Positions 1-11,694 of a DNA stretch of 64,000 bases are shown here, in pieces (the first letter of the stretch is position 1; each line of letters starts with the position of its first letter). The translations under genes and the position numbers were made by a program. This DNA comes from Gentiana macrophylla (Eukaryota > Streptophyta > Magnoliopsida > Gentianales > Gentianaceae): NCBI GenBank assembly GCA_026214975.1, contig JAOBSW010000776.1, positions 18,921 through 82,920 on the forward strand. Direction: 5' to 3'. The notes beneath the pieces were generated by a model. The model was not told the origin of the DNA. It saw only the letters and a program-made list of their open reading frames with translations, and did not search any database.

Positions 1-2550
1 TCAACAAAAAGGTCTAGAAGTAGAAGGAGTTTCAAATCTTATTCAAATATGTACATATATATATTAAAAAAAGGATTTGAAGATTTAGTATATTCTCTCG
101 AAAGTTTTCAAGATGAACATCCAAGTAAATTGAGAAATGTTGCGTAAGAGGTCATGAATGATAATGTGGAAAAGAAAGCAAATGGACTCAGAGAATGCAT
201 TTTCTATTTCTTCCAACAAACCTGCTGCGCTTAAATATATATATATTTTTGAAGGCGGAGAACATCTTCTCCAAAGGTTCAAAGATAAAGGTAAATCGGA
301 GTAGCGCTCGTGAAGAAATCATAAGTGACGATCGAGTAAAGAAAACACAAGAGTTTCAAATAGTGCATGTTTTCGTGTCGCTCAAAGACTAACACAAGAA
401 GGACTATTGTGAAATTGTTAAAAGGTTCAGATCGAAGGTGAAAATGTTCAAAAGGAGGAGGACACCCTTTGTTTTAAAAAAATATCGGGAAGTCATTTCT
501 TCCAGTTCGAAGAAGGAAGGGTTTTAAATAAGACAAAACAACTTAACACTTGTAGCCCTTTGCTAAAAATTCTTTATCAAAACATAACTTTAAAAGACAT
601 AAATGGGATGTAAAAGAGGTTCGACTACTCGCTTATTCAAATAAATAATTTCGTAAGGGAGTAAAAAGATGCAGTACTTTGAAAGTAGTTATTGATAGGA
701 CTTTTGAACATATGTATATATATAATTTTCTAAAAGTAGCCTGGAGTTATTAAATGACACTTAGATCAGAAATGGTTGTTCACGTATTCTTACCGGAAGA
801 CAAAAAGGATATGTAATTAAAATGGATGTTTTGAGAAAGTTTGATCTTTCAACCGGTTATCGAAATGGTATAAAATTCTAATAAAAGAGTTGAGTCTTTA
901 AACAAAAAGTTTTCTACACTAAAACATCTTGTAGGGATGTATTGAAGGTAATCACTAGATGCAAATGTGTATTGACCCGAATTTGTTAAACATGATGCAA
1001 TGAAATGATATGCACCATTTGTCGGCTCAAAATAGTTCAAGGATGAGAAAATCATTTCCTTAAATCGAAAATTTGACTTTATGAAAACATCTTCACAAAA
1101 ATACACCAAAGTATGTGCACACTTGGAAAATAAACCTTCGCAATGAAAGAACTTTTACCGAGTCCAAAAGGTTTCAATGGATGATCTAGCTAGCACATTG
1201 GTTACATATAATATGCAAGGGGAAAACATTTAAAATTAGAGTTAACTAAGTATGAAACCAAATGATTATAAAAAGCACCTCGTTAAAGAAAACATTGGAT
1301 TGGAAAGTCACCATGTAATTGTTTCTTGTCACAAAAGGGTATTAATTCTACAACACTTAATACCTATATACTAAACCTCTTATTTCGGATAACAATTAAG
1401 TTAGAGTCTTATGTTTCAAGCCTTTCCAACACATAATACCCCACACCTACACTTCCAAGGTGAAAGAATGCTGTCTAGCCTTTCATGGACAAGTACTTAA
1501 ACGGTTTTAAAAAGTTTAAGTACATACATCAACCATGAAATGATTGACTTGCACAAAACAAACCAAACTAATTTTAAACATGAGGTAAAAAGAAAAGTTA
1601 TAGATATACAAGTTTTACATATGCCACACACAAAATTCAGAATTTATGGAAAAGCATTGATTGGTTAAATAATTATTTTCGTCGACTGCTGCAAGCTGTC
1701 AAAAATTTTCAGAAATTTATAATCCGCATTGTTTTGCAGATTGCACTCAAACCAGAAAGAATTTGCACTTGACTCCAAAACAAAAATTGCAGAGCAGAGA
1801 GTTTTCTTCAACATGTCAAAAATTCAAGTCATTTGGAGGTATTTAGCTTATTCAAAACAGATTCATAAGTATGAGTACCGCTGCAGAATTTTCTGAACAG
1901 AGTACTCCTCCTTGTTAAGCAATTTATGAACAATCCATATTGAAAACTAAGTTGATGTCAAAAGAGAAATTGTAGAAAAGGAAAATCCCTATGTGACTGC
2001 AAATTTACAGAATTTTTGGAACATCAGAAATGATATTAAAAGACATAAAGAAACGTACACAAAATCGTTTACTCGTTTTGCACAACACCAAATTATAAAA
2101 TCAAAGAAATGATTAAATCAAAATGTCGCAATAAGAAAACTTAAATCCTCCCAGAAAAGAGTAAAGAGAGAAAAGTTTGAAAGGTCGAAAGAAGACAGGG
2201 ATTCTATTAAGGATCCGTGAAGGAACAAACTTGAGGGCATCACATAAAAGATGTGAGCTTAGAACTCAACCTAACCTTCGCCTAAGAAGACTCTTCACTT
2301 GGCTCTAGTGAAAACTAACCATGGTATATGGATTATTAGCTTTACTTAAATTACCACCAAGAACAAGAGAGATCGTAAAGGTTCTAAAAGATCCAAGATA
2401 CCTTATCCGGAGAACAGAACTTAGGTTAGTAAAGAAACTTCTACGGGTTCCTACCATTATGAAAGATCAAGGAAGTCCGAATGGTTACTAAGTGGTCTAA
2501 AGTAGTCTTATCTTAAGGAAGGGAAGCCTAAAAAAAGCAAGGAACGCTTC
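1..2550. other. Degenerate sequence next to a minus-strand LTR; no recognisable gene
   Basis: Only short open frames occur on either strand and none resembles a known protein. The right edge abuts a tRNA-Met-type primer site and LTR start on the minus strand. This stretch is therefore probably the untranslated leader and decayed internal part of that minus-strand LTR retrotransposon, which runs off the left edge of the window. That assignment is inference. Confidence 0.4.
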
Positions 2551-2563
2551 GCTCTGATACCAA
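2551..2563 (-). other. Primer-binding site (tRNA-iMet type) of the outermost LTR element
   Basis: The plus strand reads GCTCTGATACCAA, whose complement TTGGTATCAGAGC matches the 3' end of initiator tRNA-Met. It lies immediately inside an LTR edge that reads TGTAACGCC on the plus strand, so the element is transcribed leftward. Confidence 0.75.
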
Positions 2564-2564
2564 C

Positions 2565-3586
2565 TGTAACGCCCCGCTCCCAAATACCGAGCCCTTATCC
2601 GGAAGAGAACGCTCGGGCGCAGATAACGTTAAATAAATTTAATATTATACGCCCACCTCTACGCCATCGTATCAAAAATAAAGCAAACAAGCCCAAAAGG
2701 CTCGGGTAAAATCATAAATTGCTACTAGAATAGAAAACAAACCGCCTAGGGGTAGAAATGGAAAGCTTACATCAACGATAGAAAGCTTACAACGCATTTA
2801 TATTACACAAGAAAGATACCACACTTGTCTTACAAACTTGAAATAAAAGTACAACATGCTTATTAAAGAATCTATAACATAAACAGTACAACCTTATTTA
2901 GAAAAATGGAGGAAACATCAAAATGGCTTCAACGCTATCAAAACGTCGTCAAACTCCTCAACGAGCTCAAGGCTAACCTGTTCGTCTTCTCACCCCAAAA
3001 GCACACAAAACAACATATGCAATTGAGGTAAGTACAAGGTACTTAGCAAGAGAAAGAAGCTAATATATAATTAAGCCTTACAACGAAAGGTTCATTAATC
3101 ATTATTAAGTTATCTTTATGAGACCGACTCAATTCTAGGGTTCACTTCATGTCCATCAACATGTCGTGACTAAACGTTTCTAACTTAGATTATCTTTGTT
3201 ACAACATGTTTGCGAGGGCACTACATTTAGTGAGATATGCACTAAGACAAAAGTTGCAACCCTATAGAGATAAATCTCTAGCGGACCCGAGAAAATCATT
3301 TCACTTTGACCGCTAGCTCAAGTGCTATCCGTGAATGGCTATCTCGCTCGTGAGTTTGTCCAATGGGATGATCACTACTTTAATCGGCTTTGTCTAGAAT
3401 CCGCAATGATCAACACCAATTTATCCGCCAAACCTCACATTGCCGATGTTGTACGCGGCCTCGCCCAAGCTCTCATGATGTTTAATCTTTTACTAGTCAC
3501 ATATGTAGTTTACTAAATTGTTAACTAGCCACCTAAGTGTTTTCAAGTAGGCTCCTCACAACTCAACTCTCTTCCATGGACCTCTA
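2565..3586 (-). repeat. LTR of an outer minus-strand retrotransposon, proximal part
   Basis: The segment begins TGTAACGCCCC, a common terminal sequence of plant Gypsy LTRs, directly beside a tRNA-iMet primer site. It has no long ORF. At 3586 it is interrupted by Copia-1. The imperfect 5-bp duplication (ctcta at 3582-3586, ctgta at 26552-26556) shows that the LTR resumes at 26552. Superfamily assignment to Gypsy rests on the LTR end and primer site only, because no coding region is visible. Confidence 0.6.
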
Positions 3587-5392
3587 TGTTGAAAGGTGTC
3601 CTAAACCCAATCGGGTTGGACCGGATCCGACCGGTCGGGTCGCATTACGCCTATTTAGTTCATGTAATAACCTTATTATGATTAATAAAAGAACTTATGT
3701 TATTATATATTGTTTATCTTCACATTATTTGTTGTGTATATATAGTAACGCCCCTAGTATCAATCATGATAGAGAAACCATGATAGTGATTATGGTTGAT
3801 GAGATCTCTATTCACTATAACAAGGTTGGTACTTAAATGTCTCTAGTCTTATGTATTATCAAATGGGACATTGATAGTATAATCGACTAGCACGTATTGG
3901 ATGTCTTCTATCTTTTAGAAGATAGGATAGATCTCGCTTCTATCAAGTGTAGGGACACTTGGACCGCACGTGGACGGTATTAGAGAATGCGACGTTAGAT
4001 CGACCCACTTACATTAAGTGTCACACTATGTGGCGGTTGTGTAATTATCCTTTGACCGAGTCTTCATGGCATCACGGTGTGGATTGTCATGCTTTGACAC
4101 TATTGAGATTTCTCCTAACCACGGGCGATCATGCGGTAGTGATTGGGTATGATATTGAAGCACGCGGAGTATACATGATTGGTTGTCCGGGAATCGCGTG
4201 ATCCTATGATCGGGATCGAATATCCGAAATGGCCTTCTTATAAGGAATGTCTAGCTCTCGAGAATCTTTGCAAAGTGGGAGTAAATGTGTTATTCCGAGA
4301 GAGCATGATATCCAGATTATAAGATACGATCACAATGTATTGACACTCGAGATACGATCGTATGGATATTGTTACCGCGATAGATTGTAAGTTACACGGT
4401 AATCGCTTCACATGAAAGGTAGTAGTCATTGCTTTTGACTCTTCCGATGATCGGGGTCACGGTGTGTTGCTAGACGCTATCCCGTGATCGTTAGGTATGA
4501 AGGTCATTTTAGTAAATTGCACTTTGTGTCTACGGCCAACATATTCGGAAGCCTATCGGGTCACACACATATGAACATCGAGTCGGATTAAAATGCGGTT
4601 ATAGTTGATAACCAAATAAGGAAAGTTTATCTCTAGACTATAAAGGTTATAGTGGTAAATTAATATGGTGGTATTTATTTATTATGAATAAATAAAATAC
4701 AAGATATTAATTATATACAAATTATATTAATTAAAGAATATTCCGGAAGTCAATTTGTTGACTGATGGGGCGCCACTTTTAGGTGTATGAGATACACTTG
4801 GATTGTGCACTTTAATTAATAAAGATTGCCATAATATTAATATAAGATATTAATTGATTTTGAAAAAATAGATTTATGGTAATAAGATAATTATAATCAA
4901 TATAGGATATTGGTAAAATAAATTATAATTAAAGAGATAAATCAATCTAGTTGATTTTCCTTATTTTATTGGGAAAAGATTTTCTTCTCCTCCACACCAT
5001 ATGGGGCGCCCCAACCACTATATATAGGAGGTGGGTGTCAAGCTCTTTTGTACATCACAATTGCAAGAGTTCATAATTCTTGTGTAAAATAGAGAGCCTT
5101 CCATAGTGAGTTTGTGAGGAAGAAAAGGTCCGGCCCAAGAAACCGGAGTTTTTCCGATAGCAATCAAGCGAGGATTCCGGTGAGGGGTTCGTGTGGATTA
5201 GCGATAGAGGCCGGACGCGTGGGACGGCTTGCGATTGAACTACTCCGCTGGCGGTCAAAGCGACGATCTTATAGATCATCCGAGGTATAACCACAAACTA
5301 CTTAACGTGTTTATTGCATTAAACAAAGAGCGATCTAGAAAAAGGAAATCAAAATTTTAAATTCATTGCGTTAAACTAGTGATTTCCTAACA
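3587..5392 (+). repeat. Copia-1 5' LTR
   Basis: This 1.8-kb terminal repeat begins TGTTGAAAGGTGTCC and ends TTTCCTAACA. It matches 25346-26551 closely, except for about 610 bp (about 4635-5244) that the 3' copy lacks. A GC-rich stretch with overlapping palindromes (CGGATCCG, GACCGGTC) lies near its start and is also present in the Copia-2 LTR. Confidence 0.93.
5019..5026 (+). promoter_or_regulatory. Probable TATA box of Copia-1 5' LTR
   Basis: TATATATA followed by AGGAGG sits about 370 bp before the LTR end, just ahead of a conserved stretch (gctcttttgtacatcacaat) that the Copia-2 LTR also has after TTTAAAATAGGG. This is the expected place for the U3/R boundary. The corresponding part of the 3' LTR is deleted. 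Confidence 0.55.
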
Positions 5393-5393
5393 G

Positions 5394-5407
5394 TGGTATC
5401 GAGAGCT
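5394..5407 (+). other. Copia-1 primer-binding site
   Basis: TGGTATCGAGAGCT starts two bases after the 5' LTR and matches the initiator tRNA-Met complement TGGTATCAGAGC apart from one local change. Copia-2 has a similarly altered site at 27937. Confidence 0.8.
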
Positions 5408-7190
5408 GACTTCGAGCTTAAGCAATAAGCATAATTTAAATGCGAGTATTTAATCGATAGATGCAAGATTTAAATCACTAAACGTTAAAACGAAAAAAAT
5501 TAGTGGTTCGCTGGGTCGGCCGATCGGCGGCGCCTCCTTTGCGGGCGGCGGGCGGCGGGCCCTAGTAGGTCGCTGTCTCTCGATCGTCATCTTCCAATGG
5601 GGAGATCGACCTTTTGTTTTGTGATATTTATTGTGCATAGATATCTCGCTTGTTTAGTTGTGTCATATGGCCAACCAATGGTTCAAATAGTTTGGACCAT
5701 CGGGAAACCATATAAGCATATTGGCCTTTCCAAATTTTGATTTGGAATAAGCTCAGTCATTTCCAAATATTTGATTTTGGATAGGTTAAAGTTTCAGCTA
5801 CTTCCAAAATTTTGATTTTGGAAAGTGGCTGTGCCTAAACTAAAACTATTTGGCCTTTCCAAATATTTGATTTGAATAAACTCAGCAGCCTTTCCAAATA
5901 TTTGATTTGGAATAGTTTAAGCCACTTCCAAAATTTTGATTTTGGAAAGTGGCTGTGCCTAAGCTAAATTTATTTTTGGAAAGGAAACAAATAGAGACTT
6001 AGTAATTTTAATTTTGTTTTGAATGGTTCAAATTTAATTAAAATTGAAATCGATTTAAAATTAAATGTTAATTTTAATTTTCGATTAAGTCATATAATTA
6101 ATTAAAAGTTATTTAATTATTTGATGTGATAAAATAAAGACGCATGAGTAGTTAAAATTAGAATTTGATCTTTTCATAAGATAAAATTGTATGGATTAGA
6201 TGTGTAGATATAATGTGATTATATGGACCTCGATCGATCATGGACTCACCAACAGGATAGATGGGAATGTTTTCTTTACGTTGTTTTTTGAAAATATTCC
6301 TAGGCCGTTATGAAGAACGTGACCTAGTTTACTTTTTTGCAATTATCCCATTCCGTTGGCCTCTCGCAGCGGCGGGTGTAATTATTTATTATGTAACAAG
6401 AATGGAGCAAGAAGTTGAAGACCAAGGAGAGATAAAGAACCCATTGGCGACATCAATAAAGATCCTATCGGGCGGTTGCAAATACCCTTTGTTTGTGACC
6501 CGCGGTTTCGCTGGGCTTGTATTCAAACCGCACTCAGAAAAGACCATGATCATACCGGTTATTTTATGCGCGGAATGTTGTGTATGTTTTACTTTATATG
6601 ATATCGTAGTAATATGCACATAGTAGATGAGACCATAATTAAAACCAAATTAATTAAGTGAATTAATTTAAAATTATTCCCACGCCAAAAATCAAGTCGG
6701 AATTGCTCTCCCATATTATAACGACGGTGAAGAGCCCTTGTTCGACCCAACTCACCGTACCAAAGCGGGGTTGACCTACCTCGGTATATCGTCGTTATCG
6801 AGATATGATCGAAAGAGATCTCATGAATATGGGGTTAAGACTCGACTAAGAATTCTCTCGCCACCACCAAAGCGGGTCGTTTGGATTTTTAGAGGCAAGG
6901 GTTTGGCTATTTTTCATAAGATGAAATATTGTCAAAGAGTTGATCGGTCAAACAACAAGAATCGTGATAAGATACGATCGACAAATCGTTGTCCAATTGC
7001 TTAATTATTTTCGCCCATCACCAAAGTTGGGGTCGGGATAGTTCGATGGGATCTTGCCCACTAAAGGAATTATTTTCTTGAAAGCCAATAGGAATAGTTG
7101 GCTAGTGGGAGTAAAACCTTATAGATTTATTAAGTGCAAATTTAGGTTTTTATACATGAGCTTTTACTTATTCTATCTTTATTTATTGTT
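5408..7190 (+). other. Copia-1 untranslated leader with hairpin array and GC-rich island
   Basis: Long leaders are normal for this Copia group. Within it are a GC-rich island (about 5510-5575) in otherwise AT-rich DNA, and a tandem duplication of about 125 bp (about 5720-5842 and 5848-5966). The duplicated unit contains self-complementary TTCCAAAA...TTTTGGAA words. A 120-codon frame at 6261-6623 resembles no known protein. Homologous leader sequence, with a different frame content, is present in Copia-2, so I treat it as non-coding. Confidence 0.7.
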
Positions 7191-7197
7191 GTAGAAA

Positions 7198-8000
7198 ATG
7201 TCAAACAAATTGAACCTTCGCTTTATCATCGAAAACAAGCTTGACGAGACAAATTTTCTCGATTGGGAAAGAAACCTCAAAATTGTTTTGAGGCACGAAG
7301 ATTGGCTATGTCTTGGACGAGGCCCTACCGGAAAAGCCCCAACGAGGGTTCGGCCGCAGATGTTGTCGAGAAGTACAACAAGCACTCGCTCGACAAGATC
7401 GATGCTACATGTATCATGCTTGCTTCTATGACACCGAATCGCAAAAAAGATGAGTCTATGGACGCCTACTCTATTATGGTCCAGCCTAAAGGAACTTTAT
7501 GCTTCTCGCCTCAGATCGAGAGGTACGAGGTCTCAAGGCCCTGTTTAGTTGTAAGATGGCATCCGGGATCGCATGGGGTTGTACGTGCTTAAAATGATCG
7601 GGTACATAGAGAGGCTTGGGAAGTCGGGCCACAAGTTGGAACGAGTTGAGTATTGACTTGATTCTCGCAATCTCTACCGATTCATTCTCGCATTCGTGAT
7701 GAACTATCACATGAACAAGATAGATTGCTCTCATGGAGTTATTGAACATGTTGAAGACTACCGAGGGCACCGTAGGGAAGCGGAAAGCAAGTGTTGTTGG
7801 TCACTTTGAGCAAGGGCAAGGAAAAAGCCCAAAAGAAGTCCAAGAAGGCGAAGGCTACACCTAAGCCAACGCCTAAGATAGCGTAAAGACAAATCCAAGG
7901 ATGCTTGCTTCCATTCATGTGAGACCGACATTGGAGGAGAAACCGCAAAGGCTTCTTGAGTACCAAGAAGAAGCATCTCGATGCTTCGACTTCGTGTATA
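7198..8000 (+). pseudogene. gag: Copia-1 gag (UBN2-type) with CCHC zinc knuckle, frameshifted
   Basis: Gag forms the virus-like particle that packages element RNA. The ATG at 7198 follows the leader, and residues such as NFLDWERNLKIVLRHE are characteristic of plant Copia gag (UBN2/gag_pre family). The frame shifts several times, and conserved pieces recur in other frames: the MDAYS region near 7460 and the MNKID region near 7710. A lysine-rich tail leads to a degenerate CCHC knuckle near 7890-7950, where the translation reads roughly H..C...HWRRN. The start is chosen because it is the first ATG after the conserved leader end (TTGTTGTAGAAA). It is not translatable as one protein in this copy. 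Confidence 0.8.
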
Positions 8001-8039
8001 TTTATGATTGAGATCAATATTGCTTCTTCTAAGTCTAAC

Positions 8040-8110
8040 CACCGGGTATTAGATATCATTGGTTGTGGTTCTCATATTTGTAATGAATATGCAGGGACTA
8101 AGAAGAACTA
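8040..8110 (+). pseudogene. Copia-1 aspartic protease active-site remnant
   Basis: The translation near 8045-8098 reads VLD followed by GCGSHICNEYAG. This is the Copia protease signature (D[TS]GCGSHIC) with the residue after the catalytic Asp disturbed. The flanking sequence is frameshifted. The protease would cut the Gag-Pol polyprotein. Confidence 0.65.
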
Positions 8111-8429
8111 GATCCGAGGAAAGGAGAGGTGGACCTATGCGTTGGAAATGGAGCAAGTGTTGCCGTGACCGGCCGTAGGAGTTTATTTTCTTTCATTGCC
8201 CGCTGGGCTAGTACTAGAACTCAATAATCGTTATTTTGTTCCCGCCTTACGAAGATCATTTCTATTTCCGCATTAGATGTTGATGGTTTTTCATTTACGC
8301 TTGAGAATAAATGTTGTTCTTTTCACGTGATGAAATCTTTTATGGTAATCGCATACTTAGCAATGGTCTCTACATATTAGATATGAATGTTGACGATTTA
8401 ATATAAATAACAAGAAAGCCAAAACAAAT

Positions 8430-9110
8430 GACTTGAATGAATCCTACTTATGGCATTGTAGACTTGGCCATATAAATAAGAATCGTATTTCCAAACTCCA
8501 TAAAGATGGAATGTTGGATCAATTCGATTACGAATCGCTTGACGATGCTAAGCTTGTTTACTTGGCAAGATGACAAAGTCACCTTTCAAAGGGCAAAGGA
8601 TAAGATCCAATGAATTGCTTGAGCTCATACATACCGATGTGTGTGGCCCAATGTCAATTCAAGCCAAAGGAGGATACTTTATTTTATCACCTTCATCGAT
8701 GACCATTCTCGCTATGGTTATATATACTTAATGAAGTATAAATCAAGCCTTTGAAAAGTTCAAGGAATTCGTATGAGGTGGAGAAACAACTAGGTAAAGA
8801 AATCAAAACACTTCGATCCGATCGAGGCGGAGAATACCTAGATGGAGAGTTTCAAGATTATTTGAAGGAGAATGGGATTCTACTCGAATGGACTCCTCCC
8901 GAACGCCACAGATGAATGGCGTGTTCGAGAGGAGGAACCGCACCTTGTTAGACATGGTGCGATCCATGATGAGCTACGCAGCTTCTTCCAAAATCGCTTT
9001 GGGGTATGCTCTAGAAACCGTGATCCTATACATCGAACCGAAGTTCCATCAAAGACGGTTGACTCTACGCCATACGAGGTATGAACTAAGAGAAAACCGA
9101 GCCTAGGTCA
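8430..9110 (+). pseudogene. Copia-1 integrase (GAG-pre-integrase plus rve core), frameshifted
   Basis: Integrase inserts the cDNA into the chromosome. An HHCC zinc-binding segment is visible around 8440-8570 (YLWHCRLGHINKNR, then a [15 protein letters not shown] stretch). The catalytic core follows, with IHTDVCGP near 8625, LRSDRGGEY near 8815, and the third acidic residue in the region read as FERRNRTLLDMVRSMM near 8920-8970. At least three frame changes interrupt it, so this copy is inactive unless the indels are sequencing errors. Confidence 0.8.
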
Positions 9111-9171
9111 TCTAAAACCTGGGGTTGTCCGACTTACGTGAAGCGGATGATGCCTCGACAAATTAGAGCCT

Positions 9172-10100
9172 GTGTCCGATAAATGTCTATTTGTGGGATA
9201 TCCTAGTGGAAACCAAAGGGTACCAATTTTACCATCCTGGGGAACAAAAGGTGTTTGTTGCCGTGGATCGCCACTTTTGGAGAAAGAGTTTATTCTGGAT
9301 AGGGTCAGTGGGAGTATAATTGATCTTGAAGAAATTCGAGAACCACTTACGGATAATAGTCAGTTGATGGAAGTAGAGGACTTGCCACACACAGATGTGA
9401 CACCAGACTCTACCGTAGACACACTAGCACCTCGAAGATCCACCAGGGAATGCCGTGAACCTGAAAGGTACACAGGCGTATATCTCCTGGAAGATGAAGA
9501 TCCTAGAACTTATGAGGAAGTGCTATTAAGGCATGACAAAGAGAAGTGGCTGGAAGCCATGAATTCTGAAATGGAATCCATGAAAGACAACCAAGTTTGG
9601 AACTTAGTTGATCCACCTGAGGGAATAGTTCCCATAGGGTGTAAATGGGTCTTTAAGAGAAAGACCGACATGGACGGTAATGTGACTACCTACAAGGCTA
9701 GGTTAGTGGCAAAGGGTTATAAGCAAAGACAAGGAGTTGACTATGATGAAACCTTTTCACTCAGAGCCATGTTAAAATCCATTAGAATTTTGCTCGCTAT
9801 TGCAAAGATATCATGATTACGTAAATCGCAGATGGATGTGAAAACAGCTTTCCTTAACGGGAACCTATCTGAGGAAGTGTATATGACACAGCCTGAGGGT
9901 TTCACAACCAATGACGTTGGGATGGTATGTAAACTGCAAAGATCCATTTATGGATTAAAGCAAGCTTCTCGGAGTTGGAATCTTCGTTTTGATGAGATAA
10001 TCAAACAGTTTGATTTCATCGAGAATGAGGATGAGCCCTGTGTTTACAAGAAGGTTAGTGGGAGTGCCATTGTGTTCTTAGTGCTTTATGTAGATGACAT
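9172..10100 (+). pseudogene. Copia-1 reverse transcriptase, N-terminal part
   Basis: A 214-codon frame from 9172 covers the integrase-RT linker and the start of the RVT_2 domain (NQVWNLVDPPEG, CKWVFKRKTDMDG, YKARLVAKGYKQ, QGVDYDETFS). The next frame, from 9832, continues with MDVKTAFLNGNL, SIYGLKQASRSW and LYVDDI. The domain stops exactly at the catalytic YVDD box because the Athila element begins at 10101. The remainder resumes at 24374. A one-base change near 9820 separates the two frames. Confidence 0.9.
10096..10100. other. Target-site duplication of the Athila insertion (left)
   Basis: The pentamer gacat here is repeated exactly at 24369-24373. Together they mark integration inside the YVDDI codons of Copia-1. 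Confidence 0.95.
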
Positions 10101-11094
10101 TGATAAGCGGATTTTCTACGGTCCGGTTAAACAAGTAAAAACTCAAAACCTTAGCAAAATCTACTTTCTAACCGGCAGTGGACCGGGTCGATTGTAGGAT
10201 AGTGCTTTAGGAGTCCGAGGTCGAACCCACATAGATTGTTTTTGAGTACCACAGCTTGACTTAGCACTGGGCCTCAGTCAAACAGATAGATATGAAGTTA
10301 TACTCATCGCATAAAAGAAAGAGTACACTACTCGGAATTCTAAACAATTAAAAGAGGTATGGCCGAACTACGATCCAACAGACATTTTTACCTCGTAAAG
10401 ATCACCCGGAGTGTGCCTTACTCTACCATGCCGTCTAACTAAAACTCATAGTCAAACCCCGTGATTGAACTCGGACTTGATGACTAGGCGCCAACCTAGT
10501 ACACGGGTAGTGTCGACTACCTTTCAAACCCAAAACTTCTACGGTCCCGAAACTCTGCTCCCACACGCCACCGCAACATACATTTATAAGCTAACGTGTG
10601 CAACAATGAACAATGTTGTCAATATCATTCAAAGCTATTAAAACAATCAAAACAAGTTTCGTGATGTGGATTATCGATTAGAACGTTAAATTACGCGCTA
10701 CACTACCTCCCGGTTCATCTCTCTAATGGTGTTTCACCCGCATTCACGTGATTCGACCATACTACAAATCTAGCTACTCATAATCGAATCTAAACAATAC
10801 AAACGGAAGAAAAACTTCACAACAACAATAGAATAACAAAAGAACATACTTACTTTATTCAACTTGGAGAAGGTACCAAATGTGCTTACAAAAGATCGAA
10901 TTTTTGCCGAGTGAAAAGTTACGGATCGAAGCTAAAAGTTAGTAGATCAAAGAGAGGATTGAAAGAGGATTCTAATGATATATAACACTTGATCTAACTC
11001 CAAAAGATGAAGAAAATCGCCCAAAATCTCCAAAACTATCTAATATTATCGCCTCTTTCTCTACTTGGTTCTTTGTGGAGAAAATGAGCAATTT

Positions 11095-11102
11095 TTATAT
11101 AG
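11095..11102 (-). promoter_or_regulatory. TATA box in Athila left LTR
   Basis: On the minus strand CTATATAAAAAT lies immediately downstream of the inverted-repeat cluster at 11114-11240. The same arrangement is at 23781-23788 in the other LTR. Confidence 0.65.
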
Positions 11103-11113
11103 AAAGTAAGCTG

Positions 11114-11330
11114 TCCGTATGGATGTCCACCCTGTCCGGACGGACTGTTCTTGATTTTCCAGGTGTCCGGACGGATGCATAAGTGTCCGTCCGGATGAGA
11201 TGCTCTTGTCCGTCCGATGATGATCTGGTCCGTCCGATATTTATTTTGGCCCGTCCGACGGGTTCTTCATCAAATAATCTTCAAAAAAAAGTGAGTTAGC
11301 CGTCCGACACAACAACTTGTCCGTCCGACA
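11114..11330 (-). promoter_or_regulatory. Cluster of TCCGnnCGGA inverted repeats in U3 (left LTR)
   Basis: Intact 10-bp sites TCCGGACGGA or TCCGTCCGGA occur at 11135, 11166 and 11186. Decayed versions occur at 11114, about 11210, 11230, 11252 and 11300. The right LTR has the same sites, mostly better preserved (two-base spacers GA, TC, CA, CC). The position just upstream of TATA suggests promoter-proximal binding sites; no factor is known to me. Confidence 0.7.
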
Positions 11331-11679
11331 GCTATTTTGCAGCCCAAATCTTCACTTTTGTCACCTCCAACCTTCGAGTTTTGCCTCGACACGCCCAAAC
11401 TCATACTTTCATCTTTCAGGCTCTCAAGACACCCTAGTCCCGCATCCATATGAAAACAACACTTAAAACGCATAACCCCGCAAACTACGGGTGCTCGGGG
11501 AAAACGAGTATAAAATGCTAAAATAAGGTCGAGTTTACGGAAACCGACGATACCACCGCCGTGCAATAAATCCTCATTTAATACTCAAGATAGGTCTAAA
11601 ATCACCCGAGACATGCCGTAAATGTGATAATCGTGGGCTAAACTGTGCAGAAATGTATCGTGAAAGTTGGTTCCCATCA

Positions 11680-11694
11680 CCACCCCACACTTAG
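11680..11694 (-). other. Athila polypurine tract
   Basis: The plus strand reads CCACCCCACACTTAG, so the minus strand has the purine-rich AAGTGTGGGGTGG abutting the LTR. This is the expected primer for plus-strand DNA synthesis. Confidence 0.8.

Larger units (their letters stand above)
10101..11679 (-). repeat. Athila left LTR (3' LTR in element sense)
   Basis: It begins TGATAAGCGG and ends GGTTCCCATCA, and is repeated at 22783-24368. Read on the minus strand it contains a cluster of TCCGnnCGGA inverted repeats, then a TATA box, then a transcribed part with a possible splice donor (AAGTAAGTATG near 10850). The polypurine tract abuts its right edge. Confidence 0.95.

Noticed and set aside
820..870. 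A short run reading roughly DVLRKFDLSTGY, reminiscent of the Gypsy RT block KIDLRSGYHQ
   Set aside because: There is no other RT motif nearby, the frame ends at once, and the similarity could be chance.
2565..3586. Calling the outer LTR a solo LTR
   Set aside because: A primer-binding site directly adjoins it, so internal sequence is present to the left and the far end is simply not visible.
5450..5638. Antisense frames over the GC island, both starting MHNKYHKTK in Copia-1 and Copia-2
   Set aside because: The common start only reflects nucleotide homology; the frames diverge completely after it, in step with the changing GC-rich block.
5723..5990. CRISPR-like spacing of repeated words
   Set aside because: The units are a tandem duplication of self-complementary AT-rich words in a plant retrotransposon leader, with no unique spacers.
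6261..6623. A 120-codon frame in the Copia-1 leader
   Set aside because: The homologous leader of Copia-2 does not keep the frame, and no known motif is present.
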